Source: Eurosta solidaginis (Eukaryota; Arthropoda; Insecta; Diptera; Tephritidae). Taken from it: DNA of 64,000 nt. Shown here piece by piece: positions 33,011 to 44,863 of the stretch (position 1 is the first letter of the stretch; every line of letters starts with the position of its first letter). The stretch spans positions 117,561,112-117,625,111 of the forward strand of contig NC_090320.1 in assembly GCF_040869045.1 (NCBI RefSeq), read 5' to 3'. The notes beneath the pieces are model-generated. The model worked only from the letters and a program-made list of their open reading frames with translations. It made no database searches and was not told where the DNA came from. Position numbers and translations under genes: made by a program.

Positions 33011-33545
33011 TGTTGGCGTTGTATCATATGCTGCTGCGTATGGAGTTTTTGGTGTACCTGGGGTTTCAGGTGTCGCTGGTCGACTGCTTGAAGTGTTATT
33101 ATTATTATTATTGCTGCTATTATTACTACCACAACCACCAACTACTGTGGGCAATATCGCCTTATCGGTAATAAAACGTGTTAAATGCGCTGTTAGAAAA
33201 AATTCAAGCGCCCCACCAAGCGTGCGTACATGTTCCTCAATACGTTTAGCTAATTGATGATCGCATATATCCAAATAGAATTGAAATGGCACAATGGTTG
33301 TTTTTTACATTTAATTACTTTGACAGTAGCATGTCGTTGTGTGGACAATGATTTGTGCCACTGTGATTGCCACCAACGCTGCTGCTGCTGTTTCGGTTAG
33401 TTCAACAGGTGCTGCTGCTGCTGTTGGTATTGTAATTGTTGTTGCACTTGTCTACGATCGTATTGCTTGTTGTTGCCGTTGTTACTGCTGCTGACGTTGT
33501 ATTTCACGTCTTTGTGTTTGTTGTTGACTGCTGCTGTGGTTGCTA
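32855..33545 (-). pseudogene. chif: Dbf4/chiffon-like N-motif carried inside unit X (copy 1a)
   Basis: The minus-strand frame has FYLDICDHQLAKRIEEHVRT, then LGGALEFFL and TRFITDKAILPTVV (about 33290-33160). This resembles the N-motif (BRCT-like) of Dbf4, chiffon in flies, the activator of Cdc7 kinase. An asparagine/serine run and TPETPGTPKTP follow, then the minisatellite. Upstream the strand is rich in glutamine codons (33350-33540). A one-base shift separates QPLCHF from FYLDI near 33280, so the copy is not intact. No intron is seen between the Q-rich part and the motif. It is the same strand as the retroelement, so it would be in the element's transcript. Confidence 0.5.
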
Positions 33546-33854
33546 ATTTTTTGTCTTGAATTTGCTTTTGTAAGTTTCCGAAAGAAAAGACGCTGCCTAC
33601 AGGGCTACGTTAAAAGCGAGCGCGACAAGAGGAGTGTGTGAACGCTATCGTGAGTTGAAAAGGGAAGCGAGACGCCTTTTCAGGAAGAAAAAAGCAGAAG
33701 CAGAAAGGCGTGAGTGCGAGGAGCTTGAGCTGCTAGCCACCAGGAATAACGCCCGAAAATTCTACCAAAAAATACGGCGACAGACGGAAGGTTTTAAGAC
33801 CGGGCAAACTCCTGTAGGAATGAAAACGGCGACCTTGTAACTGATGTCCAGAGA

Positions 33855-35284
33855 GTGCTTAGATTATGGAGGGAACACTTCTCTGCTCTCCTAAATGGAG
33901 GCAGCAATTCACCGCGCAGAGATGAAGAACCCGATCCCGCAATCGATGATGATGGAATATATGTCCCCCCGCCCGATTATGACGAAGTTAGAATAGCAAT
34001 AACCAGATTGAAAAACAACAAGGCCGTGGGCGCTGATGGATTGCCTGCAGAGATATTCAAGTTCGGCGGCGAGGAGTTGGTAAGGCGCATGCAGCAGCTT
34101 CTTAGCAAAATATGGGCGGACGAAAGCATGCCCGACAGTTGCAATCTAAGTGTTCTTTGCCCAGTCCACAAGAAGGGGGATACTGCAAAATGCACCAACT
34201 ATCGTGGAATCAGCCTTCTTAATATCGCATATAAGGTCCTTTCAAGTGTATTGTGCGAAAGATTGAAGCCCACCGTGAACCGGCTGATTGGACCTTATCA
34301 GTGCGGCTGCAGACCTGGTGAATCTACCATCGACCAGATTTTCACAATGCGCCAAATCTTGGAAAAAACCCGTGAAAAGAGAATCGACACACATCACCTC
34401 TTCGTCGACTTTAAAGCCGCCTTCGACAGCACGAAAAGGAGCTGCCCATATGCCGCTATGTCTGAATTTGGTTTCCCCGCAAAACTTATACGGCTGTGCA
34501 AAATGAAGTTGAGCAACACCATCAGCTCAGTCAGAATTGGGAAGGACCTCTCCGAGCCGTTCGAAACTAAACGAGGTTTCAGACAGGGTGACCCCCTATC
34601 GTGCGATTTCTTTAATTTGATGCTGGAGAAAATTATACTAGCTGCAGAACTTAACCGCACTGGAACAATATACTATAAAAGCGTGCAATTACTGGCATAT
34701 GCTGATGACATTAATATCATCGGCCTAAACACCCGCGCTGTTAGTTCTGCTTACTCCAAGCTGGAAAAAGAAGCGGTAAAGATGGGTTTGATGGTGAATG
34801 AGGACAAAACGTAGTACCTGCTGTCATCGAGCAAAGAGTCAGCGCATATGCGCCTTGGCAACCACGCTACTGTTGGCAGCCATAATTTCAAAATAGTAAA
34901 AGACTTCGTTTATTTGGGAACCAGCATCAACACTAGCAACAACATCAGCACTGAAATCCAGCGAAGAATCAATCTTGCCAATAAATGCTACTTTGGACTA
35001 GGTAGGCAATTGAAAAGTAAAGTCCTCTCTCGGCGAACGAAAATCATACTCTACAAGTCACTTATCGTACCCGTCCTGCTATATGGGGCAGAAGCATGGA
35101 CCATGACAACAGCAGATGAAGCGGCTTTGGGAGTGTTCGAGAGAAAAGTTCTTCGAAAGATTTATGGACCTCTACGCGTTGGCGATGGCGAATACCGAAG
35201 AAGATTTAATGATGAGCTGTACGAGCTATACGCAGACATCAACATAGTCCAGCGAATTAAAACGCAGCGGCTGCGCTGGCTAGG
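33855..35284 (+). pseudogene. RTE reverse transcriptase, first copy, cut by the duplication
   Basis: Codons from 33855 to 34814 hold the RT fingers and palm (RITRLKNNKAVGADGLPAEI-like start, YADDINII near 34697), then TAG. The same frame continues from 34848 with MRLGNHATVGSHNFKIVKDF and QRRINLANKCYF to the joint at 35284, where it runs into unit X sequence. A short upstream frame 33634-33840 (CERYRELKREARRLFRKKK) belongs to the region before RT and is one base out of frame. Confidence 0.85.
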
Positions 35285-35834
35285 CCCTGCTGTTATTGTT
35301 GTTGGCGTTGTATCATATGCTGCTGCGTATGGAGTTTTTGGTGTACCTGGGGTTTCAGGTGTCGCTGGTCGACTGCTTGAAGTGTTATTATTATTATTAT
35401 TGCTGCTATTATTACTACCACAACCACCAACTACTGTGGGCAATATCGCCTTATCGGTAATAAAACGTGTTAAATGCGCTGTTAGAAAAAATTCAAGCGC
35501 CCCACCAAGCGTGCGTACATGTTCCTCAATACGTTTAGCTAATTGATGATCGCATATATCCAAATAGAATTGAAATGGCACAATGGTTGTTTTTTACATT
35601 TAATTACTTTGACAGTAGCATGTCGTTGTGTGGACAATGATTTGTGCCACTGTGATTGCCACCAACGCTGCTGCTGCTGTTTCGGTTAGTTCAACAGGTG
35701 CTGCTGCTGCTGTTGGTATTGTAATTGTTGTTGCACTTGTCTACGATCGTATTGCTTGTTGTTGCCGTTGTTACTGCTGCTGACGTTGTATTTCACGTCT
35801 TTGTGTTTGTTGTTGACTGCTGCTGTGGTTGCTA
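35285..35834 (-). pseudogene. chif: Dbf4/chiffon-like N-motif, copy 1b created by the tandem duplication
   Basis: Repeats 32996-33545 as part of the 2,289-bp duplication, with the same FYLDICDHQLAKRIEE motif near 35580 and the same one-base break. Its 3' side ends abruptly in RTE sequence at 35284 and lacks the minisatellite. Confidence 0.5.
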
Positions 35835-36143
35835 ATTTTTTGTCTTGAATTTGCTTTTGTAAGTTTCCGAAAGAAAAGACGCTGCCTACAGGGCTACGTT
35901 AAAAGCGAGCGCGACAAGAGGAGTGTGTGAACGCTATCGTGAGTTGAAAAGGGAAGCGAGACGCCTTTTCAGGAAGAAAAAAGCAGAAGCAGAAAGGCGT
36001 GAGTGCGAGGAGCTTGAGCTGCTAGCCACCAGGAATAACGCCCGAAAATTCTACCAAAAAATACGGCGACAGACGGAAGGTTTTAAGACCGGGCAAACTC
36101 CTGTAGGAATGAAAACGGCGACCTTGTAACTGATGTCCAGAGA

Positions 36144-37790
36144 GTGCTTAGATTATGGAGGGAACACTTCTCTGCTCTCCTAAATGGAGGCAGCAATTCA
36201 CCGCGCAGAGATGAAGAACCCGATCCCGCAATCGATGATGATGGAATATATGTCCCCCCGCCCGATTATGACGAAGTTAGAATAGCAATAACCAGATTGA
36301 AAAACAACAAGGCCGTGGGCGCTGATGGATTGCCTGCAGAGATATTCAAGTTCGGCGGCGAGGAGTTGGTAAGGCGCATGCAGCAGCTTCTTAGCAAAAT
36401 ATGGGCGGACGAAAGCATGCCCGACAGTTGCAATCTAAGTGTTCTTTGCCCAGTCCACAAGAAGGGGGATACTGCAAAATGCACCAACTATCGTGGAATC
36501 AGCCTTCTTAATATCGCATATAAGGTCCTTTCAAGTGTATTGTGCGAAAGATTGAAGCCCACCGTGAACCGGCTGATTGGACCTTATCAGTGCGGCTGCA
36601 GACCTGGTGAATCTACCATCGACCAGATTTTCACAATGCGCCAAATCTTGGAAAAAACCCGTGAAAAGAGAATCGACACACATCACCTCTTCGTCGACTT
36701 TAAAGCCGCCTTCGACAGCACGAAAAGGAGCTGCCCATATGCCGCTATGTCTGAATTTGGTTTCCCCGCAAAACTTATACGGCTGTGCAAAATGAAGTTG
36801 AGCAACACCATCAGCTCAGTCAGAATTGGGAAGGACCTCTCCGAGCCGTTCGAAACTAAACGAGGTTTCAGACAGGGTGACCCCCTATCGTGCGATTTCT
36901 TTAATTTGATGCTGGAGAAAATTATACTAGCTGCAGAACTTAACCGCACTGGAACAATATACTATAAAAGCGTGCAATTACTGGCATATGCTGATGACAT
37001 TAATATCATCGGCCTAAACACCCGCGCTGTTAGTTCTGCTTACTCCAAGCTGGAAAAAGAAGCGGTAAAGATGGGTTTGATGGTGAATGAGGACAAAACG
37101 TAGTACCTGCTGTCATCGAGCAAAGAGTCAGCGCATATGCGCCTTGGCAACCACGCTACTGTTGGCAGCCATAATTTCAAAATAGTAAAAGACTTCGTTT
37201 ATTTGGGAACCAGCATCAACACTAGCAACAACATCAGCACTGAAATCCAGCGAAGAATCAATCTTGCCAATAAATGCTACTTTGGACTAGGTAGGCAATT
37301 GAAAAGTAAAGTCCTCTCTCGGCGAACGAAAATCATACTCTACAAGTCACTTATCGTACCCGTCCTGCTATATGGGGCAGAAGCATGGACCATGACAACA
37401 GCAGATGAAGCGGCTTTGGGAGTGTTCGAGAGAAAAGTTCTTCGAAAGATTTATGGACCTCTACGCGTTGGCGATGGCGAATACCGAAGAAGATTTAATG
37501 ATGAGCTGTACGAGCTATACGCAGACATCAACATAGTCCAGCGAATTAAAACGCAGCGGCTGCGCTGGCTAGGCCATGTTATGCGAATGAAAGATGATGC
37601 TCCGGCCAAGAAAGTGTTTCTATCGGAACCCGCCTATGGAAGCAGAGGTAGAGGGCGGCCCCCACTCCGTTGGAAGGACCAGGTGGAAAACGATTTAAAC
37701 TCCCTTGGTGTGACCAATTGGCGCCGGTTGGCGGAGCGAAGGAGCGACTGGCGCGCCTTGTTGGACGGCCATAACCGTTTAGACGGTTAA
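36144..37790 (+). pseudogene. RTE reverse transcriptase, second copy, with true 3' end
   Basis: Same protein as the first copy up to 37573, then the genuine end: RMKDDAPAKKVFLSEP, GRGRPPLRWKDQ, WRALLDGHNRLDG and a stop at 37788-37790. The TAG at 37101 remains, so the full RT cannot be made in one piece. It is followed by the (taag)n tail. Confidence 0.85.
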
Positions 37791-37857
37791 GCGCCAATTA
37801 AGTAAGTAAGTAAGTAAATTTCCGATTGTGATTGCATACCTTTAGGTGCAGATTAAC

Positions 37858-37965
37858 TTTCATGAATTCCTTGAGTTGCTCCCCAGATATGTTTCTGTAA
37901 CCCAATTCATTTAAATAGTTCAAAATGGCGAGAGCATCGAAAGGTTGTTGTTGGCGTTGTGACAT
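37858..37965 (-). pseudogene. N-terminal exon-like sequence resembling Hyls1, in unit X copy 1
   Basis: From ATG at 37965 the minus strand reads MSQRQQQPFDALAILNYLNE, then LGYRNISGEQLKEFMK, followed by gttaat, a possible splice donor. The LGY...I...LKEFMK pattern recalls the N-terminus of the centriole protein Hyls1 as I remember it; this is a weak identification. It lies upstream of, and on the same strand as, the Dbf4-like piece, and was separated from it by the RTE insertion. In this copy the frame is open. Confidence 0.35.
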
Positions 37966-39291
37966 TTTCCAATAGCTGCGGCAGAAATAAAAACATCGGT
38001 TACCCTCCACTATGGCATAAAACGTCTTCACTTTCGCTATGTTGTACACCTTCAAACATACGTACCTATATATTTATGAACATAAATTTAGTAGCAAGGA
38101 GCCGATGATTTTAACACTTCTCCATCATACTTCTGAAGCGGCCACGACAACGTTCGCCAACTCGCGTTTATACAAAATTGAACAGCAAACCGACATGAAA
38201 ACCATAAACCCCACACGCCGATTCGTAGCGACTTCCCGTTGTTAGGAGTTTTATCTCTTTCAACTTGTATGTAATTTCAGATTCCTTTTTAAAGCTGCTT
38301 TCACTTCTCCTACTGCAACTGTACTTTCTACTTTATTTATTAAATATAATTGTTAATTTTTTGTATGATTTTACAACATTTTTTTTTTTAATAAAATTGT
38401 AGAACCGTTCGTTCGACACTTCGCTTCAACCTTTCACGTGTCCAATCCAGCCGAAAAATAAAAAACCCTCATGTCCCGGTCACACCTACCAGGTGCAGGT
38501 TTCAAAGTCGTTGTGTTGATGATAGGCGTATGGGATTTAGAGGAAGCAACTTTTGTGTCGTGAGAGAATAGTAACTACCAAGGTGTTGATTATGTTTTAC
38601 TTTTGCCATCTCTTTGTGGCAATCTTTATACCGGTGAAATAAAAAAAAACAAAATCAGCTGATGAGATGAATTAACCACAAAAATATTTAACCACCCCAG
38701 GCAACCATGAGTGGGGGATGAATCCTCACCTTTTCCCTATCACTAGCCAACTGGTGTGTATCAAGGGTGACTCTCCCAAGTGGACCATAACAAACCTGCT
38801 TCGCTTTGAAGGCCGGACGATGAAGCGAACAGGAAAGTCCAGGAGTCTCCGATGCCAAGTAACGTGGGGCACGACTCACCCCTAAGATAAGAGTCTCAAA
38901 GTTCTACCGCGAAGCTAGCCGGGCAACAAAGATTCATCAAAAAATGTTAAGTCCAATAGTGAATTAATTTTGTTTCTTAGTTTAAGAGGCTTTGCGGCAA
39001 TTAGACATTTGTTATGGAGAACTCGTCAAAACTCCGTATGGTTCTAGTGGTTATCGCCCCCACAGAAAGGCAAAAAAAATATAGGTGTGTAGACATTTTG
39101 ATAAAGGAGAACTCGTCCAAACTCCGTAAGGCTAGTCCAACCCAAGTTTGGACTGCCAGGCTGTTCACGGTTCTGGATGAGTACGTGTGTGAACAACCTA
39201 TGATATCATTGCTCGGGGAGAATACTGGGCGAGATGTCCCCGACCGCCAAAACGCCCAGACATCAATTTGTAATTTAGCAAAAACGTTCTT

Positions 39292-39573
39292 GAGGGTTTA
39301 TTGTGGACGAATATCCGAAGCATGGAAGCGACCTATCAATTTCCCGTTTAGGTCCTCGAGATCATACAATGCATTGCCTATTCTTCGGAGTACTCGACAC
39401 TTAAGATATTTCGGCAGGAATTTGGCGTTAAAACCCTGTTTGAAGTTACTCAAGGCAAAGTTTTTCCGGAAAACTTCCTGACTTTCCTTGTAGTTGACTT
39501 GCCTAGAGCGCTTGTTATAGGTGGTTATTCCCCTATTTTTTGTCTGATCTAAATTTCTACGGATCTGCTCAGG
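39292..39573 (-). pseudogene. Element B integrase C-terminal end
   Basis: Continues the B integrase beyond the LINE: KQGFNAKFLPKYLKCRVLR-like residues and NALYDLEDLNGKLIGRFHAS, then DIRP and a stop. The end matches the style of element D (GKKVGVYHAKDIFVA). About 30 bases after the stop unit X begins. Confidence 0.8.
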
Positions 39574-39579
39574 AATATT

Positions 39580-41908
39580 TATATTTATATATATTTATAT
39601 TTATTCAATACTGTCTATGAAAGAACATTTCTTACAGACTAATAACAATGGTGTAGGTTACAAATGAAACATACCTGCTTAAAATAAGAGAGTAAAATAT
39701 TCAAAAAAGCTTGTTTTCCCAAGGAAAAATCAAGGGAAATACTCTGAGATACAATATTAAATTCGCGCATAGATCTTGCAAGAGGAGCATTACTGGCAAA
39801 TTTAGTTTTGACTTTTTTCCAGTAAAAAGGATAGGTGACGCGAAGATTTCGCTTTGGAATGTTAAAAGTAATCCTTTCCAGAAGATAAGGACAATCTATG
39901 GTACCATGAATAACATTAAACATGAAAGTCAAAGATAAGATTGACCTACGGGTTTCGAGAGATTGTAGGTCAAGTAGCATAATACGGGATGCATAGGGTG
40001 GAATGGGAGTATCAAATTTGAGGGACTGTCAAGCGAAATTAATGAACACCTTTTGAATACGTTCTATTCTTTTTATTGATACCTGGTTCTACGGCCTCCA
40101 GACAAAAACTGCATATTCAAGGTGTGAATGAACAAAAGTTATATACAACATTTTAAGAGTATAACTGTCTGAGAACTTGGTGCAGTTCCGACGAATAAAG
40201 CCTAGAACAGAGTAGGCCTTCGCAATGATGAAATCAACATGTTTGTTAAAAGACAGTTTCGGGTCAAAAAAAAACTCCTAGGTCCTTTACTTCGACAACA
40301 TTCTGAAGGACAGTATTAGAAATGTGGTAGGACGTACTTCGAAAATGCAAAATTTTAGCAAATGTCATTTTAAAACATTTCTTTATGTTTAAAGGGAGAC
40401 GAGAACGAAGACACCATGAATGAACAGCGTTGATATCGCATTGAAGTTTTGCTTCATCAGAGGCATTTTGGACTTTGGCGAATATTTTGAGGTCATCGGC
40501 ATAAAGTAAAAAATTTGCGAAGGAAAAGCAGCTACTAATGTCATTGATGAACAGAAAGAATAGAAGAGGCAATAAAAGGTTGTGAGAACACACCATCAAT
40601 GGTAACAACACAACGTCTATCAGTAAGATACGATTTTATCTACTCCAAAAAGCAGGAATGGAAGCCCATAAATGCTAGTTTTTTAAGTAGGACTATATGA
40701 GAAACTCTGTCAAAGGCTTCTGAAAAGTCTGTATATACACAGTCAACCTGGAATCCAGCCGAAAAGGCAGTATTGCAGTAGTCGGTGAACACAGCTAAGT
40801 TCGAGGCTGTGGACCGCCCTGGTACAAAGCCATGTTGATTATGGCAAATAAGCGACTTGGTTGCAAAGAACAATTTGTCTTTTACTATGCACTCAAAAAG
40901 TTTTGAAACGGAAGAGAACTTCGAGATGGGTCTATAGTTCCGAACATCATTCTTTTTACCAGATTTCAAAATAGGAACTATGTGTGCTACTTTCCAATCA
41001 TTAATGAAAGTACCTGACAAAAGAGATAAATTAAACATTATTTTAAGAGGTTCGATGAGAGCTGGGCCTTTCTTTAACAAAATCGCCGATAGGCCATCAA
41101 CGTCGGTCTCAGACGAGGGCTTCAGTGAAGTCAGACCCATCTCTATATCCTCAACAGACAATACAAGAGAACCAAAATTTAGGTAAGAGCTAAAGTTCGA
41201 AGAAAAGTTTGCAGAAGAGGAATTCTCATCAGTAGAAAAGTTTAACTTAAAAAAATCAGCAAACAAATTAGCTACCTCATTGGGCCCTTCAGCAGATTCA
41301 TCGTCGAGAAAAACAGACGTGGGAATAAAAGAACGAGACCGTTTTGATTTGACAAAGGTCCAGAAATAATTCGGATTACTTTTAATGCTGCGCTCAGCAC
41401 AGCAAATGTAATTCTTGTATAGAAACTTATCTAACCGGTTAAATTTGCCAGCAAAGTACTTATATTTATTATAAAAATAAATATTCCTTGTTGTATGAAA
41501 TTTTTTTGAAACTTATTTCTCAGATTTTTAAGCTTTTTTAAATCTTTAGTGTACCACGGAATTTTATGTGGCCGTTTCTTTTTAACTCCTATATTTTCTA
41601 AACAAAAGTCATGCAAAAAATTTTTAAAATTAGAAAAGCAATTACTAACATTTGAATATGAAAAAAGAGCAGTCCAATTGACTTCTTGTAATAAATTATT
41701 TAAAACAGTAAAATCACAATTATTGTATTGGAATGCGATCACATCACTAGTATTTTGACTAGTAGAAATGTGTTCATAACAATCAATACTTATATTTAAA
41801 GGTACATGATGTTTGTCACATTGACTTATAGGCAGCAAGCATTCCGAAATATTGTAATTAATATTATCGCTGACAAAAATGAGATCTAAGATTTTGTTTA
41901 GTTGGTTG
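39580..41908 (-). mobile_element. Non-LTR retrotransposon (Jockey/CR1 group) inserted in element B integrase
   Basis: On the minus strand it starts in the endonuclease end (KILDLIFVSDN near 41895), then PWYTKDLKKLKNLRNKF near 41570. RT follows with DVDGLSAILLKKG near 41090, NYRPISKFSSVSKLFE near 40940, DFSEAFDRVSHIVLLKKLAF near 40720 and FLLYADDLKIFAK near 40530. A C-terminal tail runs to 39650 and ends in an A/T-rich tail (tatatttatattt on plus). aatatt flanks both ends (39574-39579 and 41909-41914). Frame changes near 40640 and 40264, and stops, disable it. It is 5' truncated, as most LINE copies are. Confidence 0.85.
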
Positions 41909-44654
41909 AATATTATTAGTCAACTTGTCAGCTCTGCTCACTATCGTAACCTGGTCTTCCCAAAGGCTGCCGAGTTTCTCTAAAATATTGTACACTGAGG
42001 CATGTTGGACCATATTTTGGCCATATAATGCAAAGTATGGAGAGCCCTGAATCGCTGTATGGAAGTCGCTTCTCAGAGCTGATAAAATATCGGGTATATG
42101 TTTATCCCAATCGGTATGGTCTGCTTTATCCTTCACGTCTGGCTTTAGCCAGACATATTTTGAAAGATGGTCCAATACTATAAAAATAAATTGATTTCGC
42201 CGCTTAGATCTCGGATAAGGCCTTAGAAAATTGCAATATAATCGTTGAAATGGCCTCTCGGATGCAAAGGTATTCTCTATAGGCGGTCTCGACTGCTGAT
42301 TAGTGGGTTTTACTGCTCTGCAAGTGTCACAACGCTGGACGTCCTTAGCCTGCTGTGGCCAGAAGTACTTTTGCCGGACACGTTCTAAGGTTTTCTGCCA
42401 CCCGCCATGGTAATTCCGGTTAGCGTCATCTGCTAATTTCATTTCTTCCTCAGTCAACCCTTTCGGCAATCACAAACGCCACAGCGAATCTTCTTTCCCT
42501 TCCACCCCCATTCGAAATTTAACTCTCTTTTGAAAATTACACCATCTCTTGAAAATTACAAGTCCGGAAGCGACTCCTTGTTTTCGGTGACGGTCCTAAT
42601 CAAATCTAGCTATTCGTTACTGCTAAATCGGGAGAGACTAAATCTATTTCCCCGGGTGTGGTAGTCAAAGTCAACTCATCGGCATCAAACCGCGAAAGCG
42701 CATCGGTTACTACATTCAGGGTGCCATTGCGATGTTCCATTGTAAACTCGTATCTTTGCAGCAGGAGCGACCACCTCGCCAACCTCCCGCTCAAGTCCTT
42801 TTGCGTCATCAACCCCTTGAGACTGGAGTGGTCCGTGATAATCCGAAACGGTAATCCTTCAACATATGGTCGGAAGTGCTTCACGCTGACTATGGCGGCG
42901 AGACATTCCAGCTCGGTTACTGTATAATTTCGTTGAGCATTATTCAGCTTTTTCGTAACGAACGCGATTGGATGCTCAGCGCCCTTGTCATCGACCTTGA
43001 ACAACACTCCGCCAACACCTATTTTGGAAGCGTCGCATTGGATTACAAACTCTTTGGAAAAATCGGGTTGGGCCAAGACAGGCGCGGAACTCAAGGCTAC
43101 TTTAAGTTTTTCGAAGGCCTCTATAGCTTCAGCGGTAAGTTTGAAGGGGCCTGATGATTTACGGAGGCAGTCGGTCAAGGGACCTTCCAAGTCAGCAAAA
43201 TTGGTAACAAATGCCCTATATCAATTTGTCATGCCCACAAACCTACGCACCTGCCGAGGGATTTAGGGATCGGACAGTTTTGCATCGCTTCTATTTTCCC
43301 TGGATCCACTTTCAAGCACCCGCTGCCTATCAAGTACCCTAAATAACGAATTTCCTTCTGACAAAATTTGCTTTTGTTTACGTTTATTGTCAGACCTGCG
43401 TCGGTCAAACACTTTGCCACTTCCGCCAGCAACTTCAGGTTGTCTTCAAAGTTCGTACTGCATACCATCAGGTCATCCAGGTAGACGAATACATTCTCCC
43501 GCAGACGCGAGGAGATTTCCTTGTCCATCAGCCTACTCATAGTCTGCGGTCCATTGCACAGACCAAAGGGCATTACCTTAAAATGGTACAGAGGCCTCCC
43601 CGGAACCGCGAATGCTGTTTTTTCCTTGGAGGACTCCATCAATTCGATCTGGAAGAACGCGTCCTTCAGATCAATGCCACTAATAAGGTCCGTATCTTTC
43701 ATTCCGCTCAATAAGCCGTTAATATGAGGCAGGGGGTATGAGTCTTTTTAGTTACCGCGTTGACCTTCCTGGAATCTATGCACGACCTAACTTTTCCTGG
43801 TTTCCGGATCAGTACCACAGGACTACACCACGGAAAGTTCGATTTTTCTATAACTCCCAATTCGAGTAGCCTGTCTATTTCGCTAAAAGCTTCGGTTTGC
43901 CTCGTTGGCGAAAGAGGGAAATGTTTGCTTTTAAAAGGAACAGCATCACCGGTATCAATGTGATGCTCCACTAATTTCGTTTGCCCCAGACCTAACTTTT
44001 CGATTGAAGGAAACACTTCTATGACCTTCTGTAACTCTTCTCCGGGTTGGTGACAAATCATGGAGATTAAGTTCTTCGTCCTTTTCCTTGCTAACCTCTA
44101 GGCACTCTACACTTGGGAATATTTCGGGAGCTAACGCAAATGCTCTCCAAAAATCCATCCGGAAGTAAGCTTCTTGGAGAAGTGAAGGAATAAGGTAAAA
44201 ACGAATAACCGTTGTGGTGTTGTTGAAGGTGACCGGTAAAGATATCGAGCCTAAGATTTGTTGCTTGTTGCCACCCGCAGTGTATATGAATGCATGTAGG
44301 GGTTGATAATTGAAGCCGTTATCTTTCAGAAATTCTTCACAATTCTTCCCAAGGGACGTTGGCTCCCGAGTCCAACAACCCTACAATAAAACTATCTTTT
44401 ATTTTTGCCTTTACGAGAGGCCTTTTATCCTCTGTAAGCATTAATGTGGTGGTTTGCAGCAATCTACGCTCCTGTACTCTCCGGTGATATCTTTTCCTGC
44501 ACCTCAAAATATTTTCTGATACCGGTTGTTTTTCAAAAATTGCTTGTCTTATATGTTCATACTTATGTTCCCTTTCTTCTAGATTATGTGGAGAATGCAT
44601 CTGGCAAGCGACATCCCTATGCTGACGTTGCAGAATTCTGGTCGGTTCGCCCAT
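41909..44654 (-). pseudogene. Element B protease, RT, RNase H and integrase start, broken
   Basis: Protease keeps LLDSGA near 44370 but then loses frame (44337). RT is in frames 44061-43708 and 43711-43229 with YLDDLMV near 43470. RNase H 43190-42606 keeps QCDASKIGVGGVLF, TELECLAAIVSVKHFRPYVE and ITDHSSLK. Integrase 42469-41909 has a zinc-finger part (WQKTLERVRQKYFWPQQAKD, CDTCRAVK) and HLSKYVWLKP. It then jumps to HTDWDKHIPDILSALRSDFH, so the second Asp and Glu of the DDE triad are deleted; element C retains them. It is non-functional. Confidence 0.88.
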
Positions 44655-44863
44655 CGCGGATGAGGACGGTTGACTATCGGATTCAGAACTATTGGAATTA
44701 TCCGTACTGTCCGGGAAAGTTACTATTACATTTGGGTATTCTTTCGCCAGGGTACTACTACACCTCGGAAGCTAATCACCTCCCTGCAACCCGGTACCTG
44801 CGAGAGACCCACCCTCTGGTTCAGCGCACGGGAAGACGCCTCGAGCACTGGCTGGTATGGGGG

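Larger units (their letters stand above)
32996..37573. repeat. 2,289-bp tandem duplication spanning unit X and the RTE LINE
   Basis: Units are about 32996-35284 and 35285-37573. The start cctgctgttattgttgttgg follows LTR sequence in unit 1 and RTE sequence (ctggctagg) in unit 2. Two C residues are shared at the joint. Encoded proteins and the lines compared are identical, including the RTE stop and frameshift. It happened after the RTE insertion and is very recent, or is an assembly artefact. Confidence 0.93.
33581..37813 (+). mobile_element. RTE-type LINE, 5' truncated, later partly duplicated
   Basis: The RT domain has AVGADGLPAEIFKFGGEEL, YRGISLLNIAYKVLSSVL, LFVDFKAAFDST, GFRQGDPLSC and YADDINII. 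The C-terminal tail GRGRPPLRWKDQVENDLN ends in a stop, then gcgccaattaagtaagtaag, the short-tandem-repeat tail typical of RTE elements. It is flanked by gtaagtttccg (33570-33580) and gtaaatttccg (37814-37824), an 11-bp duplication with one difference. Copy 2 of X has the empty site. The endonuclease is missing. The RT frame has a TAG at 34812 and a shift near 33840, and both recur in the second copy (37101 and about 36130). Confidence 0.9.
31690..39262 (-). repeat. Long unit X, copy 1: LTR (or LTR plus leader) between elements B and A
   Basis: On the minus strand it starts TGTCTGGGCGTTTTGGCGG at 39262, just after the pol end of B, and ends GTGCGTAACA at 31690, just before gag of A. X copy 2 lies in the same place between C and B and measures 3.31 kb. 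Without the RTE insertion and duplication, copy 1 would be about the same size. One unit shared by two internal regions on each side is what LTR-to-LTR recombination gives. The neighbouring element D proves that LTRs of about 3 kb exist here. A shorter LTR with a 2.5-kb leader cannot be excluded, since no convincing primer site was found at 31689. Confidence 0.65.

Noticed and set aside
33350..33540. CAG/CTG-type repeats as a disease-like or regulatory microsatellite
   Set aside because: Irregular glutamine/asparagine-codon runs common in fly proteins, here part of the Dbf4-like track.
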